From Xanthomonas sp. XNM01 (GTDB lineage: Bacteria > Pseudomonadota > Gammaproteobacteria > Xanthomonadales > Xanthomonadaceae): DNA of 64,000 nucleotides. Position 1 is the first letter of the stretch, and each line of letters opens with the position of its first letter. The translations under genes and the position numbers were made by a program. The notes under the pieces were generated by a model that did not search any database, was not told where the DNA came from, and saw only the letters and a list, made by a program, of their open reading frames with translations. The stretch is taken from contig NZ_JACVAP010000004.1 in assembly GCF_014851915.1 (NCBI RefSeq), positions 248,001 through 312,000 of the forward strand. The letters run 5' to 3'. Positions 47,682 to 56,907 of the stretch are shown piece after piece.

Positions 47682-48097
47682 TGGCGGGTGCGTCCCGCAT
47701 CGACGCGGCGCTGCTGGTGCTGCGCGTGGCCGCTGGCGGCTTCCTGCTGCCGCATGGGCTGGGCAAGCTGCTGGGCTGGTTCGGTGGTCCGGGCCTGGGC
47801 GGCTTCGCCGCCGAGCTCGAGCATTTCGGCCTGCCGTCGGCGGCACCGCTGCCGCTGCTGCTGGCGCTGGTGCAGACCCTCGCCGGCCTGGCGGTGCTGC
47901 TCGGTGCGTGGACGCGCATGTCGGCGCTGCTGGCGGCCGGTTTCATCGGCGTCACCGTGCTGCTGAACCTGGGCAACGGCTGGTTCTGGATGCACGGCGG
48001 CATCGAGTACCCGGTGCTGTGGCTGGCGACGCTGCTCGCGCTCGCCCTGGGCGGCGGTGGCGCGTACGCGGTCGACGCTGCGAGGACGCGGGCATGA
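47681..48097 (+). CDS. DoxX family membrane protein
   Basis: 138 residues with four membrane helices and the DoxX pattern LLVLRVAAGGFLLPHGLGKLLGWFGGPG, AGLAVLLGAWTRMSALLAAGFIGVTV. DoxX proteins are linked to redox and thiosulfate or quinone chemistry in some systems; here no specific role can be given. It overlaps its upstream neighbour by one base and the downstream gene by four (ATGA). Confidence 0.85.
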   Translation: MAGASRIDAALLVLRVAAGGFLLPHGLGKLLGWFGGPGLGGFAAELEHFGLPSAAPLPLLLALVQTLAGLAVLLGAWTRMSALLAAGFIGVTVLLNLGNGWFWMHGGIEYPVLWLATLLALALGGGGAYAVDAARTRA

Positions 48098-50061
48098 GCC
48101 CGCCTCCCGCCCATGATCCCGGCCGCCGCCAGCTGCTGGCCGGCGCCGGTGCCGGCCTCGCGCTCGGCCTCTCCGGCGCCGGGCGCGCTTTCGCCAAGGA
48201 CTCCGTGATGATCGACCTCGTCATCCGCAATGCCCGCATCACCACGCTCGACCCGCGCAACCCGCAGGCGCAGGCGCTGGCCGTCGCCGGCGGGCGCATC
48301 GTCGCCGTCGGCAGCGAGGCCGAGGTGATGGCGCTGGCCGGCAACGCGCAGGTGATCGACGCCGGCGGCCGGCGCCTGGTGCCCGGCCTCAACGACAGCC
48401 ACACCCACCTGATCCGTGGCGGCCTGAACTACAACCTGGAGCTGCGCTGGGACGGCCTGCGCTCGCTGGCCGACGCGATGGCGATGCTCAAGGCCCAGGT
48501 CGACATCACGCCCGCGCCGCAGTGGGTGCGCGTGGTCGGTGGCTTCACCGCGCAGCAGTTCGTCGAGAAGCGCCTGCCGACGCTGGAGGAACTCAACGCG
48601 ATCGCGCCGGACACACCGGTGTTCCTGCTGCATCTGTACGACCGCGCGCTGCTCAACCGCGCCGCGCTGCGCGCCGCCGGCTACACGAGGGACACGCCGG
48701 ACCCGCCCGGCGGCCGGATCGAACGCGACAAGGCCGGCAATCCCACCGGCCTGCTGCTGGCCAAGCCCAATGCGCTGATCCTGTACGCCACGCTGGCCAA
48801 GGGCCCGAAGCTGCCGGTCGAGTACCAGGCCAATTCCACCCGCCATTTCATGCGCGAGCTGAACCGGCTGGGCATCACCTCGGTGATCGATGCCGGCGGC
48901 GGCTTCCAGAACTATCCGGAGGACTACCAGGTCATCGAGCAGCTGCACCGCGACGAGCAGCTGACCGTGCGCATCGCCTACAACCTGTTCACCCAGAACA
49001 AGGGCAGCGAGGCTGGCGATTTCCGCCGCTGGAGCGAGATGCTGCAGCCGCGGCAGGGCGACGACCTGCTGCGCCACAACGGCGCCGGCGAGATGCTGGT
49101 GTTCTCCGCCGCCGACTTCGAACTGTTCAACGAACCACGGCCGGACCTGCCGCCCGAGCTCGAACCCGAGCTGGACGAGGTGGTGCGGCTGCTGGTCGAG
49201 AAGCGCTGGCCGTTCCGCATCCATGCCACCTACGACGAGAGCATCGGCCGCATCCTCGACGTGTACGATCAGGTGAACCGCGAGATCCCGTTCGATGGCC
49301 TGCGCTTCACCATCGACCACGCCGAGACGATCTCCGCGCGCAACATCGAGCGCGTCGGCGCGCTCGGCGGCGGCATCGCCGTGCAGCACCGCATGGCCTA
49401 CCAGGGCGAGGCCTTCGTCGAGCGCTATGGCGTGCACGCGGCGAAGCACACGCCGCCGGTGCGGCGCATGCTGCAGGCCGGCGTCCCGGTCGGCGCGGGC
49501 ACCGATGCCACCCGCGTGGCCAGCTACAACCCGTGGGTGGCGCTGTCGTGGCTGGTCACCGGACGTACCGTCGGCGGGCTGGCGCTGTACGGGCAGGAGA
49601 ACCTGCTCGAGCGCGAGGAAGCATTGCGCCTGTGGACCCGGGGCAGCGCCTGGTTCTCCGGCGACGAGAGCCGCAAGGGCACGCTGGCGGTCGGCCAGCT
49701 GGCCGATTTCAGCCTGCTGTCGGCGGATTTCTTCCGCGTCGACGATGCGGCCATCGCCGACATCACCAGTCTGCTGACCGTGGTCGGTGGCCGCGTCGTC
49801 CACGGCGATGGCGACTACGCGCCACTGGCACCGCAGCTGCCGCCACCGATGCCGGACTGGTCGCCGGTGCGGCGCTTCGGTGGCTACCACGTCGGCGGCG
49901 CGGCCACCGGCCTGGCGCTGGCGCACCACGGCCATGCGCACCGGCACGGCGCCGCCTGCGGCACCCACGGCGCGCATGGCCACGCCGCGCACCATGACGC
50001 ACCGACCCAGGACCTGACCGCGTTCTGGGGCGCACTGGGCTGCTCGTGTTTCGCGTTCTGA
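48094..50061 (+). CDS. Tat-exported amidohydrolase (YtcJ-like) with His-rich tail
   Basis: 655 residues. A twin-arginine leader (GRRQLLAGAGAGLALGLSGAGRAFA) directs it to the periplasm. The amidohydrolase-3 fold shows DLVIRNARITTLDP, the metal ligands in LNDSHTHLIRGG, and DHAETIS and GAGTDATRVASYNPW further on. The C-terminal 60 residues carry an unusual His/Gly/Ala-rich tail (HHGHAHRHG..., HGAHGHAAHHD) ending in Cys-Ser-Cys, possibly a metal reservoir or metallation aid. It overlaps the DoxX gene by four bases and the channel gene by sixteen. The substrate is unknown. Confidence 0.87.
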   Translation: MSPPPAHDPGRRQLLAGAGAGLALGLSGAGRAFAKDSVMIDLVIRNARITTLDPRNPQAQALAVAGGRIVAVGSEAEVMALAGNAQVIDAGGRRLVPGLNDSHTHLIRGGLNYNLELRWDGLRSLADAMAMLKAQVDITPAPQWVRVVGGFTAQQFVEKRLPTLEELNAIAPDTPVFLLHLYDRALLNRAALRAAGYTRDTPDPPGGRIERDKAGNPTGLLLAKPNALILYATLAKGPKLPVEYQANSTRHFMRELNRLGITSVIDAGGGFQNYPEDYQVIEQLHRDEQLTVRIAYNLFTQNKGSEAGDFRRWSEMLQPRQGDDLLRHNGAGEMLVFSAADFELFNEPRPDLPPELEPELDEVVRLLVEKRWPFRIHATYDESIGRILDVYDQVNREIPFDGLRFTIDHAETISARNIERVGALGGGIAVQHRMAYQGEAFVERYGVHAAKHTPPVRRMLQAGVPVGAGTDATRVASYNPWVALSWLVTGRTVGGLALYGQENLLEREEALRLWTRGSAWFSGDESRKGTLAVGQLADFSLLSADFFRVDDAAIADITSLLTVVGGRVVHGDGDYAPLAPQLPPPMPDWSPVRRFGGYHVGGAATGLALAHHGHAHRHGAACGTHGAHGHAAHHDAPTQDLTAFWGALGCSCFAF

Positions 50062-51368
50062 TCCGCTCGATGCGGGCGCGGGCGCGTCTGCTCCCGCTGC
50101 TGTTCGCGTCCTGCCTGCTGCCTGCCGCCGCGGATGCCTCCGGGTGCGAGGACGCCGGCTGGTGCACGCGCAGCAATGCCGGCACCACGCTGGTGCTGGA
50201 TGCCGCGTTGCGGCTGCGTGGCCTGTACACCGATCCGTTGCCGTTCGCCGTCGGCGGGCGTGCCGACGGCTACGGCCTGCTGCGCGCACTGGGCTCGGCC
50301 GACCTGCGTCATGGCGCGTGGCAGGCCTACGCGCAGCTGGGCGCGCATGGCGAGGACGGCCGCGCTGGCGGCCCCGGCGGAACCGACCAGGGCGCGCTCG
50401 ACCTGCAGCAGGCCTACGTCGCCTGGCAGGGCGAGCGGCTGCGCCTGCAACTGGGCCGCCAGGAAGCGGCGTACGGCAGCTCGCGGCTGCTGTCGGTGCG
50501 CGATGGCCCCAACATCCGCCTGGCCTTCGACGGCGCGCGCCTGGTCTGGCGCAGCGGCGGCTCGCGCGTGGACCTGCTGGCGCTGCGCCCGGTCGACAAC
50601 CGCCCCGGCGCATTCGACGACCGCACCGACAACGGCCAGTTCCTGGTCGGCGCCTACGCCACGTGGAAGACCGCGGCCACGGGCATCGATGCCTATCTGC
50701 TGGGCTACGGGCGCGCCGGTGCCCGCTATGCCGGCGTCCGTGGCGACGAACACCGGCGCAGCCTCGGCGCGCGCCTGTCCGGCAGCACCTCGCACTGGGA
50801 CTGGAACACCGAGCTGGTGCTCCAGCACGGCACGCTGCAGGCCGACAGCGGCGCGCAGCGGATCCGCGCCTGGACCGTCGCGACGGACACCGGCTACCAG
50901 TGGCGCGACGCGCGCTGGTCGCCACGGCTGGGCCTGCGCAGCAATGTCGCCAGCGGCGACGGCGATCCCGGCGATGGCCGCCTGCAGACCTTCAACGCGC
51001 TGTATCCGCGTGCGTCGTACTTCAGCGAGGCCAGCTTCCTCGCGCCGGCCAATCTGATAGACCTGCAGCCGACGCTGACCCTGCAGCCGCATCCGCGCTG
51101 GAGCACCACCATCGGCGTGCAATGGGCTTGGAAGCACCGCCGCGCCGATGCGATCCACGTCGCGCCGATGCCGCTGACACCACTGGCCGGCAGTGCCGGC
51201 ACCGCGCGTCGCATCGGCCGCCAGCTGAAGTGGGAAACCCGCTGGAACGCGAGCGAGCGCTGGCAGTGGCAATTGCACCTGGCGCATTTCGACGCCGGTC
51301 CCGGGCTGCGCCAGGCCGGCGGCCGCGACACCTTTTTCGCATCACTGCTTGGAGCCTGGTCATGGTGA
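50046..51368 (+). CDS. Outer-membrane channel, alginate-export-like
   Basis: Up to 440 residues from a GTG at 50046; an ATG at 50070 gives a shorter form with the same signal peptide (LLPLLFASCLLPAAADA). The mature chain is a beta-barrel of the alginate_exp type (LQLGRQEAAYGSSRLLSVRDGPNIRLAFDGARL, YSRL-like strands), ending in Trp-Ser-Trp. No alginate genes are nearby, so it more likely serves uptake or release of the substrate handled by this operon. No good ribosome-binding site distinguishes the two starts; coupling to the upstream gene is likely. Confidence 0.8.
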   Translation: MFRVLIRSMRARARLLPLLFASCLLPAAADASGCEDAGWCTRSNAGTTLVLDAALRLRGLYTDPLPFAVGGRADGYGLLRALGSADLRHGAWQAYAQLGAHGEDGRAGGPGGTDQGALDLQQAYVAWQGERLRLQLGRQEAAYGSSRLLSVRDGPNIRLAFDGARLVWRSGGSRVDLLALRPVDNRPGAFDDRTDNGQFLVGAYATWKTAATGIDAYLLGYGRAGARYAGVRGDEHRRSLGARLSGSTSHWDWNTELVLQHGTLQADSGAQRIRAWTVATDTGYQWRDARWSPRLGLRSNVASGDGDPGDGRLQTFNALYPRASYFSEASFLAPANLIDLQPTLTLQPHPRWSTTIGVQWAWKHRRADAIHVAPMPLTPLAGSAGTARRIGRQLKWETRWNASERWQWQLHLAHFDAGPGLRQAGGRDTFFASLLGAWSW

Positions 51369-52990
51369 CGTCTTCGGCCACCAGCGACGGGGGCGCCTGG
51401 GCGCCGCTGCGGCTGCGCGTGTTCCGCATGCTGTGGCTGGCCATCATGGGCAGCAACATCGGCACCTGGATCAACGATGTCGCTGCCGCCTGGGTCATGG
51501 CCGAACGCACCGGCTCGCCGCTGATGGTGGCGCTGGTGCAGTCGGCGACCACGCTGCCGGTGGTGCTGTTCGCGCTGGCCGCCGGCACCCTGGCCGACAT
51601 CGTCGACCGTCGCCGCTATCTGATCGTCACCCAGCTGTGGATGCTGGCCGTGGCCGGCGTGCTGGCGGTGCTGTCCTCGCTGCAGCTGCTCAGCCCGGTG
51701 CTGCTGGTGGTGCTGACCTTCGCGATGGGCTGCGGCGCGGCGATGGCGATGCCGGCGCAGGCGGCGATCGTGTCCGAGCTGGTGCCGCGGCCGATGCTGC
51801 CGTCGGCGGTGGCGTTGAACTCGGTGGGCATCAACATCGCCCGTTCGATCGGCCCGGCGGTGGGCGGCCTGATCGTCGCCCAGTTCGGCCCGCCGTGGGC
51901 GTTCGGCCTCAATGCGCTGAGCTTCGCCGCGATGCTGCTGGTGCTGTGGGGCTGGCGTCGCGAGGTGCAGGCCGCCGCATTGCCGCCGGAAAGCTTCGGC
52001 ACCGGTCTGCGCGCCGGCCTGCGCTATGCGGCGCGCGCCGGCCGCCTGCAGGCGGTGCTGATCAAGGCCGCCGGCTTCTTCGTGTTCGCCGCCGCCCTGA
52101 CCGCGCTGCTGCCGCTGGTGGTGCGTGGCGAGATGGGGCTGGGTGCCGGCAGCTACGGCATCCTGCTGGGCTGCATCGGCATCGGCGCGATCGGCGGTGC
52201 GCTGCTGCTGCCGCGCCTGCGCGCCCGGATCGACCGCGACCTGCTGGTGCTGCTGGCCACGCTGGCCTGTGCCGGCAGCCTGCTCGGGCTCGCGTCTCTG
52301 CGCCAGCTGCCGCTGCTGGCGCCGGTGATGCTGGTCAACGGCTTCGCCTGGATCACCGTGCTGTCCTCGCTGCAGATCGCCGCGCAGACGGCGGTGCCGG
52401 CCTGGGTGCGGGCGCGCGCGCTGGCCCTGTACATCGTGGTGTTCTCGCTGGGCATGTCGGTGGGCTCGCTGCTGTGGGGTGCGCTGGCGCAGCGCAGTTC
52501 GATCCCCTTCGCGCTGGGCGTGGCTGCGATCGGCGCGGTCCTGGCCGGGCTGGCGGTGTGGCGGGTGCGGATCGCCGGAACCGAGGATCTGGACCTGGCG
52601 CCCGCCGGGCAGTGGCCGGCGCCGGAGCTGGCCGCGCCGGTCGAGCACGACCGTGGGCCGGTGCTGATCACCGTCGAGTACCGCATCGACGATGGCGACC
52701 GTGCCGAGTTCCTGCAGCTGATGCGCGAGCTCGGCCGCTTCCGCCGCCGCGATGGCGCGGTGGTCTGGGGCGTGGCCGAGGATGCGGCGACGCCGGGCCT
52801 GCACATGGAGTACTTCGTCGCCGCCTCCTGGCTGGAGCATCTGCGCCAGCACGACCGGGTCACCGCCGACGATCACCGCCACCAGCAGCGGATCCGTGCA
52901 TTGCACCGCGGCGAACGCGCGCCCGTTGTGCGGCATTTCGTGGGCGGCGGCGCGGTGGCCGCACCGCCGCATTCGCATTCGGACATCTGA
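51362..52990 (+). CDS. MFS transporter (EntS/MFS_3 type) with C-terminal ABM-like domain
   Basis: 542 residues. About eleven to twelve membrane helices (FRMLWLAIMGSNIGTWINDVAAAWVM, GTLADIVDRRRYLI with the MFS loop 2-3 signature) form a transporter of the MFS_3 group. After residue 430 a soluble domain follows (PVLITVEYRIDDGDRAEFLQLM...LHMEYFVAASWLEHLRQHDRVT), like antibiotic-biosynthesis monooxygenase folds and common in this MFS subgroup. The tail is His-containing (HSHSDI). It overlaps the channel gene by seven bases. Confidence 0.87.
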   Translation: MVTSSATSDGGAWAPLRLRVFRMLWLAIMGSNIGTWINDVAAAWVMAERTGSPLMVALVQSATTLPVVLFALAAGTLADIVDRRRYLIVTQLWMLAVAGVLAVLSSLQLLSPVLLVVLTFAMGCGAAMAMPAQAAIVSELVPRPMLPSAVALNSVGINIARSIGPAVGGLIVAQFGPPWAFGLNALSFAAMLLVLWGWRREVQAAALPPESFGTGLRAGLRYAARAGRLQAVLIKAAGFFVFAAALTALLPLVVRGEMGLGAGSYGILLGCIGIGAIGGALLLPRLRARIDRDLLVLLATLACAGSLLGLASLRQLPLLAPVMLVNGFAWITVLSSLQIAAQTAVPAWVRARALALYIVVFSLGMSVGSLLWGALAQRSSIPFALGVAAIGAVLAGLAVWRVRIAGTEDLDLAPAGQWPAPELAAPVEHDRGPVLITVEYRIDDGDRAEFLQLMRELGRFRRRDGAVVWGVAEDAATPGLHMEYFVAASWLEHLRQHDRVTADDHRHQQRIRALHRGERAPVVRHFVGGGAVAAPPHSHSDI

Positions 52991-52998
52991 GGACGCGT

Positions 52999-53229
52999 AT
53001 GAACGTCAGGTTCGTCATCGGTCTGCTGCTCGGCGTCGCGATCGGCTTCGGCTGCCGCGCGCTGGGCATTCCCTCGCCGGCGCCACCGGCGCTGGTCGGT
53101 GCGCTGCTGGTGGTGGCGATGACGCTGGGCTACAGCCTGGCCGACCGCTGGCTGGCGCGCCGCCACGCGAGCACGCTGCCGTACTGCGGCGGACCGACCG
53201 GCCGCGGCGCCGATGGAGGGCGCGCATGA
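52999..53229 (+). CDS. XapX-domain protein 1 (DUF1427)
   Basis: 76 residues: two membrane helices with the XapX signature between them (LLLGVAIGFGCRALGIPSPAPPALVGALLVVAMTLGY) and a short polar tail. Function unknown. Starts eight bases after the transporter gene and overlaps the next XapX gene by four bases (ATGA). Confidence 0.8.
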   Translation: MNVRFVIGLLLGVAIGFGCRALGIPSPAPPALVGALLVVAMTLGYSLADRWLARRHASTLPYCGGPTGRGADGGRA

Positions 53230-53381
53230 TGCTGGCCATGCTCGGCATCGTGCTGGCGCTGGTGATCGGCATCGGCTGCCGCCTGCTCGATATCCCGCTG
53301 CCGGCGCCGCCACGGCTCAGCGGCGCACTGCTGGTGCTGGCGATGACCGGCGGCTTCCTGCTGGCGGATCTGCTGCTGTAG
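53226..53381 (+). CDS. XapX-domain protein 2 (DUF1427)
   Basis: 51 residues, the same two-helix XapX unit (LGIVLALVIGIGCRLLDIPLPAPPRLSGALLVLAMTGG) without the polar tail. It is adjacent to and clearly paralogous with the preceding gene, so the two arose by tandem duplication or serve as a hetero-oligomer. Last gene of the operon starting near 46615. Confidence 0.78.
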   Translation: MMLAMLGIVLALVIGIGCRLLDIPLPAPPRLSGALLVLAMTGGFLLADLLL

Positions 53382-53414
53382 CGGATGCCCTATCCAGCCC
53401 GTCACGCCCGCCAT

Positions 53415-54268
53415 CACTGCGACCCCGACCGCCATATGCCAGCGCGCGCTGCCATCGCCGCAAGGCAGCAGCTTCCGTTCGTCGGCGGCTCCCCATCGCG
53501 GCCCCATCGCATCCGCGATCCGAACACCATCGGATGCCGGCATGGTGGTCGGGGTCGAGCCCCCTCCTACAGAGGCGGCGAACGGGTGGTCGTGCCGGTT
53601 GCCGCGGTGATGCGATGGGCGGGGTGGAGCGGCCGTACGCGGCGGGCCGTGGCACGGTGCTGATTCCCATGCAGGCCACCACACGCGTCGCTGCATCCAG
53701 CTCTCGCAGGAGGGGCTCGACCCCACACGCGTCGCTGCATCCGGCTCTCGTAGGAGGGGGCTCGACCCCGACCGCCGTATGCCAGCGCGCGCTGCCATCG
53801 CCGCAAGGCAGCACCTTCCGGGCGCCGGTGACTCCCCATCGCGGCCCCACCGCACCCGTGATCCGGAACGCCATCGGATGCCTGCATGGTGGTCGGGGTC
53901 GAGCCCCCTCCTACAGACGCGGGCGCACACGTGGTCGTGCCGGTTGCCGCGGTGATGCGATGTGCGGCGCGGAGCGGTCGTACGCGGCGGGCCGTGGCAC
54001 GGTGCTGATTCCCATGCAGGCCACCACACGCGTCGCTGCATCCAGCTCTCGCAGGAAGGGTTCGACCCCCGCACGCGTCGCTGCATCCAGCTCCCGTAGG
54101 AGGGGGCTCGACCCCGACCGCCATATGCCAGCGCGCAATGCCATCGCCGCAAGGCAGCGCCTTCCGAGCGCCGGTGACCCCACATCGCGGCCCCCCCGCA
54201 TCCGCGATCCGGAACACCATCGGATGCCCGCATGGTGGTCGGGGTCGAGCCCCCCCTCCTACACATGC
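53415..54268. repeat. Tandem repeat of about 345 bp with REP-like palindromes
   Basis: GACCCCGACCGCC-type starts recur at 53421, 53764 and 54110 (spacing 343 and 346). Each unit contains GCCATCGCCGCAAGGCAGC, ATCGGATGC...TGGTGGTCGGGGTCGAGCCCCCTCCTACA, and one or two copies of GTAGGAGGGGGCTCGACCCC. The last is a REP-like palindrome present in both orientations. No gene is supported in 53382-54412. Confidence 0.8.
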
Positions 54269-54339
54269 GTCGGGTATCCATGACGACACCAGCCAGGGAG
54301 CGGTGCCGCGGACCACGACATGCCATCCCAGGAACGAAC

Positions 54340-54408
54340 GCGGCGCCGTCTCCGGCGCCGCGCTGTTCAAGGGGCGCGTCCACCCGGCCTGGCACCGGGC
54401 GGACGCGC
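54340..54408 (-). terminator. Double stem-loop after the alpha/beta hydrolase gene
   Basis: Two GC stems downstream of the minus-strand gene: GCGCGTCC-A-CCCGG / CCGGG-C-GGACGCGC (54374-54408, one mismatch) and a perfect GCGGCGCCG / CGGCGCCGC (54340-54361). T content after them is low, so termination is likely but not certain. Confidence 0.5.
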
Positions 54409-54412
54409 TGTA

Positions 54413-55402
54413 TCACGCCTTCGCGAACGCCAGCAGGTCCTGGTTGAACTGGTCGGCGTGGGTGATCGTCAGGGCATGCGACGCACCCGGGTACACCTTC
54501 AGCTGCGCGTTCGGGATGATCTTCGCGGCCAGGTGCGCCGAGTTCTGGATCGGTACGATCTGGTCGTCGTCGCCGTGCACCACCAGCGCCGGCACGTCGA
54601 TCTTCTTCAGGTCGGCGGTGTAGTCGACTTCCGAGAACTCGCGGATGCAGTCGTACTGGCCCTTGTGGCCGCCGAGCATGCCCTGCAGCCAGAAGCTGTC
54701 GCGCATGCCCTGCGAGACCTTCGCGCCGGGGCGGTTGGCGCCGAAGAACGGCGTGGTCAGGTCCTTGTAGAACTGCGAACGGTCGGCGGCGACGCCGGCG
54801 CGGATACCATCGAACACGCTCATCGGCAGGCCATCGGGATAGGCCTCGCTCTTGACCATCTGCGGCGGCACCGCGCCGACCAGCACCACCTTGCCGACGC
54901 GTTTGGTGCCATGGCGACCGATGTAGTGCGCGACCTCGCCACCACCGGTGGAATGGCCGACCAGGATCGCATCGCGCACGTCCAGCGCGTCCAGCACCGC
55001 GGCCAGGTCGTCGGCGTAGGTGTCCATGTTGTTGCCGTCCCAGGTCTGGCTGGAGCGGCCATGGCTGCGGCGGTCGTGGGCGATCACGCGGAAGCCCTGC
55101 TGGCCGAGGAACAGCATCTGCGGATCCCAGGCGTCCGCACTGAGCGGCCAGCCATGCGAGAACACGAACGGACGGCCGCTGCCCCAGTCCTTGTAGAAGA
55201 TGCGGGCGCCATCCTTGACGGTGACGTACTGGCTCATCGGGGTATCTCCTTGTGCGGTGGGATGGGAGGCGGCAGGCGAACGGGCGGCGCCCGCGGCGAA
55301 GGCGAGCGAAGGCAGGGCCAGTGAGGCAGCCAGCGCGGTGGAACCGGCGAGGAATGCACGCCGGCCCGCATCGGCTGGATCGACAGCGTCGATGGACGTC
55401 AT
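54413..55402 (-). CDS. Tat-exported alpha/beta hydrolase (non-heme chloroperoxidase-like)
   Basis: 329 residues. An N-terminal twin-arginine leader ([24 protein letters not shown]) is followed by the alpha/beta hydrolase fold: oxyanion region [13 protein letters not shown], nucleophile elbow [10 protein letters not shown], acid in [11 protein letters not shown] and His in [12 protein letters not shown]. Close relatives are called non-heme chloroperoxidases or arylesterases; perhydrolysis is a side activity of the fold. A shorter cytoplasmic form could start at the internal [19 protein letters not shown] methionine, which has a good AAGGAGAT before it (near 55245), so two products are possible. 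Confidence 0.85.
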   Translation of the reverse strand: MTSIDAVDPADAGRRAFLAGSTALAASLALPSLAFAAGAARSPAASHPTAQGDTPMSQYVTVKDGARIFYKDWGSGRPFVFSHGWPLSADAWDPQMLFLGQQGFRVIAHDRRSHGRSSQTWDGNNMDTYADDLAAVLDALDVRDAILVGHSTGGGEVAHYIGRHGTKRVGKVVLVGAVPPQMVKSEAYPDGLPMSVFDGIRAGVAADRSQFYKDLTTPFFGANRPGAKVSQGMRDSFWLQGMLGGHKGQYDCIREFSEVDYTADLKKIDVPALVVHGDDDQIVPIQNSAHLAAKIIPNAQLKVYPGASHALTITHADQFNQDLLAFAKA

Positions 55403-55974
55403 GGGGGCTCCTTGTGGGCGGCACGGGTCAGACGCGCGGGTCTGCCGTGTCCCAGTAAAGCCGCCCGTCGCCTGCCGGGCTTGCATGGCTGTGCCATTCG
55501 ATACGGGATGGCGCGTGGCCCCGGTACAGGCGCGGCATCGCGCGACGCCGTGCTCGTGGCGTGCTGCCCGGCGGCGACATGCAGGCCGGACCGATCGTGC
55601 CCGCGGGCGGCAGGCCTGCATGTCTGCGCGTGGGGCGGTGGGGCGAGGCCAGGCTGGATAGCGATGTGGCCGTCCCGCCAGGCACGTCCCATCGTGCCGG
55701 AACAAGCGTGGCGACTGGTTGCGGACTCCTCTGACGCCGACGCCGACGCCGACGCTGTCGCGCGCAACGCCAACGCCAACGCCAACGCCAACGGCGATGG
55801 ATGCGCGGTGCGGTGGCGCACGACACCTAAGAAAAAGTGCGGAGGAGTGCCGCGGAACAGGCCTGCGCTGCCGTACACCCGCACCGCGCGGGTCAGGTCA
55901 CGATGCAGGCGCCATCGATGTACTCGCCGTCACCGTGGCCGCACATCGCCGGCGCCGCGGTAACGCTGCGAGGA
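55403..55974. other. Intergenic region with hexamer arrays
   Basis: No gene supported. A microsatellite lies at 55733-55795: GACGCC x3 followed by a short spacer and AACGCC x4. The array is similar in kind to the one at 28844. Confidence 0.5.
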
Positions 55975-56361
55975 TCAATCCACCTCGCCCTCGACCACCT
56001 TGCGCTGCATCGCATCCAGATAGGCATCGGCCTCGGCCACCGAGGTGAAGATGTCGCTCAGCGGCACCGCCTTGACCAGATCGAACACCTTCTGGATCTG
56101 CGGCTGCGGATTGACCGCCAGCACCCGGCCACCGCGCGCGGCCAGCGCACGCCGGGCCTTGAAGATGGAGCGGATACCGGCGCTGCTGATGTAGTCCAGC
56201 TCGGCCAGGTCAAGCACCAGCGAGGTGACGCCCTCGTCGGCCAGCAGTGGTGCCAGCGCCTCGTCCAGCTCGCCGAAGGTGTGCGTGTCCAGGCGGCCGC
56301 CGATGGCGACGCGCTGGATGCCGGTGTTGGCGGGCTCGGTCTGGATCCTCAGCAGGCTCAT
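55975..56361 (-). CDS. STAS-domain anti-sigma factor antagonist
   Basis: 128 residues, a SpoIIAA/RsbV-like STAS domain. IGGRLDTHTFGELDEAL and the phosphorylatable LDYISSAGIRSI (Ser59/Ser60) are clear. In partner switching the unphosphorylated form binds the anti-sigma kinase. The kinase gene ends one base into this gene's ATG (TGATG), so the two are made together. The PP2C phosphatase at 58667 would be the enzyme that removes the phosphate. Confidence 0.9.
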   Translation of the reverse strand: MSLLRIQTEPANTGIQRVAIGGRLDTHTFGELDEALAPLLADEGVTSLVLDLAELDYISSAGIRSIFKARRALAARGGRVLAVNPQPQIQKVFDLVKAVPLSDIFTSVAEADAYLDAMQRKVVEGEVD

Positions 56362-56786
56362 CAGGGGCGTCCGTTGTCAGGCGCGGCATCCAGCCGCAGA
56401 AGGATGCGCAGCACGTTGCAGTCGTCCACGCGCTGGTAGGCCACGCTCTGCGCCAGCGAGCGCACCAGATGCACGCCGAGACCACCCGGCCGGCGCTGCG
56501 CGATGTCCGCATCGAGCGCGGGCCCGGGCAGGGCGGTCGGATCGAACGCCGCGCCGGCGTCGCGGAATTCCAGCAGCAGGGTCGCCTCGTCGATGGCCAC
56601 ATGCAACTCCATCGGCGCGTCGCCGCACGTCTGGCCATGCTCGACCACGTTGCAGGAGATCTCCTCGACGATCAGGCGCGCGTCGAGCAGCGTCGCCTCG
56701 GAGACGGCATGCCGGGCCAGCAGCGCATCGACCGCGTCGGTCAGGCGTGCAATGCCTTCATGCGTTCGCGTCACGCTGATCTGCAA
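56361..56786 (-). CDS. Anti-sigma regulatory kinase (RsbW-like HATPase)
   Basis: About 141 residues of the GHKL HATPase_c_2 type: LIVEEISCNVVEHGQ (N box), FRDAGAAFDPTALP (G1 box) and RPGGLGVHLVRSLAQSVAYQR (G2 box). It would bind a sigma factor or other target and phosphorylate the STAS protein. I place the start at a TTG (56786) that has GGAG seven bases upstream; no ATG fits the family's N-terminus, and the upstream frame runs into REP sequence. Partner of 55975 and probably of 58667. Confidence 0.85.
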   Translation of the reverse strand: MQISVTRTHEGIARLTDAVDALLARHAVSEATLLDARLIVEEISCNVVEHGQTCGDAPMELHVAIDEATLLLEFRDAGAAFDPTALPGPALDADIAQRRPGGLGVHLVRSLAQSVAYQRVDDCNVLRILLRLDAAPDNGRP

Positions 56787-56907
56787 GGACAGTCTCCGTT
56801 CGGCCGCGACAGGATGCGCCGCAGGCCGGCGGTTGTCGAGCGCACTATGGCCGCGATGACCGCGACCGGACGTCCATGCGCCTCCCTTCACGCACGCATC
56901 GCCGCTC

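Noticed and set aside
47524-50925. 1133-residue minus-strand open frame
   Set aside because: Covers the isochorismatase, DoxX and amidohydrolase genes in reverse; no domain is recognisable.
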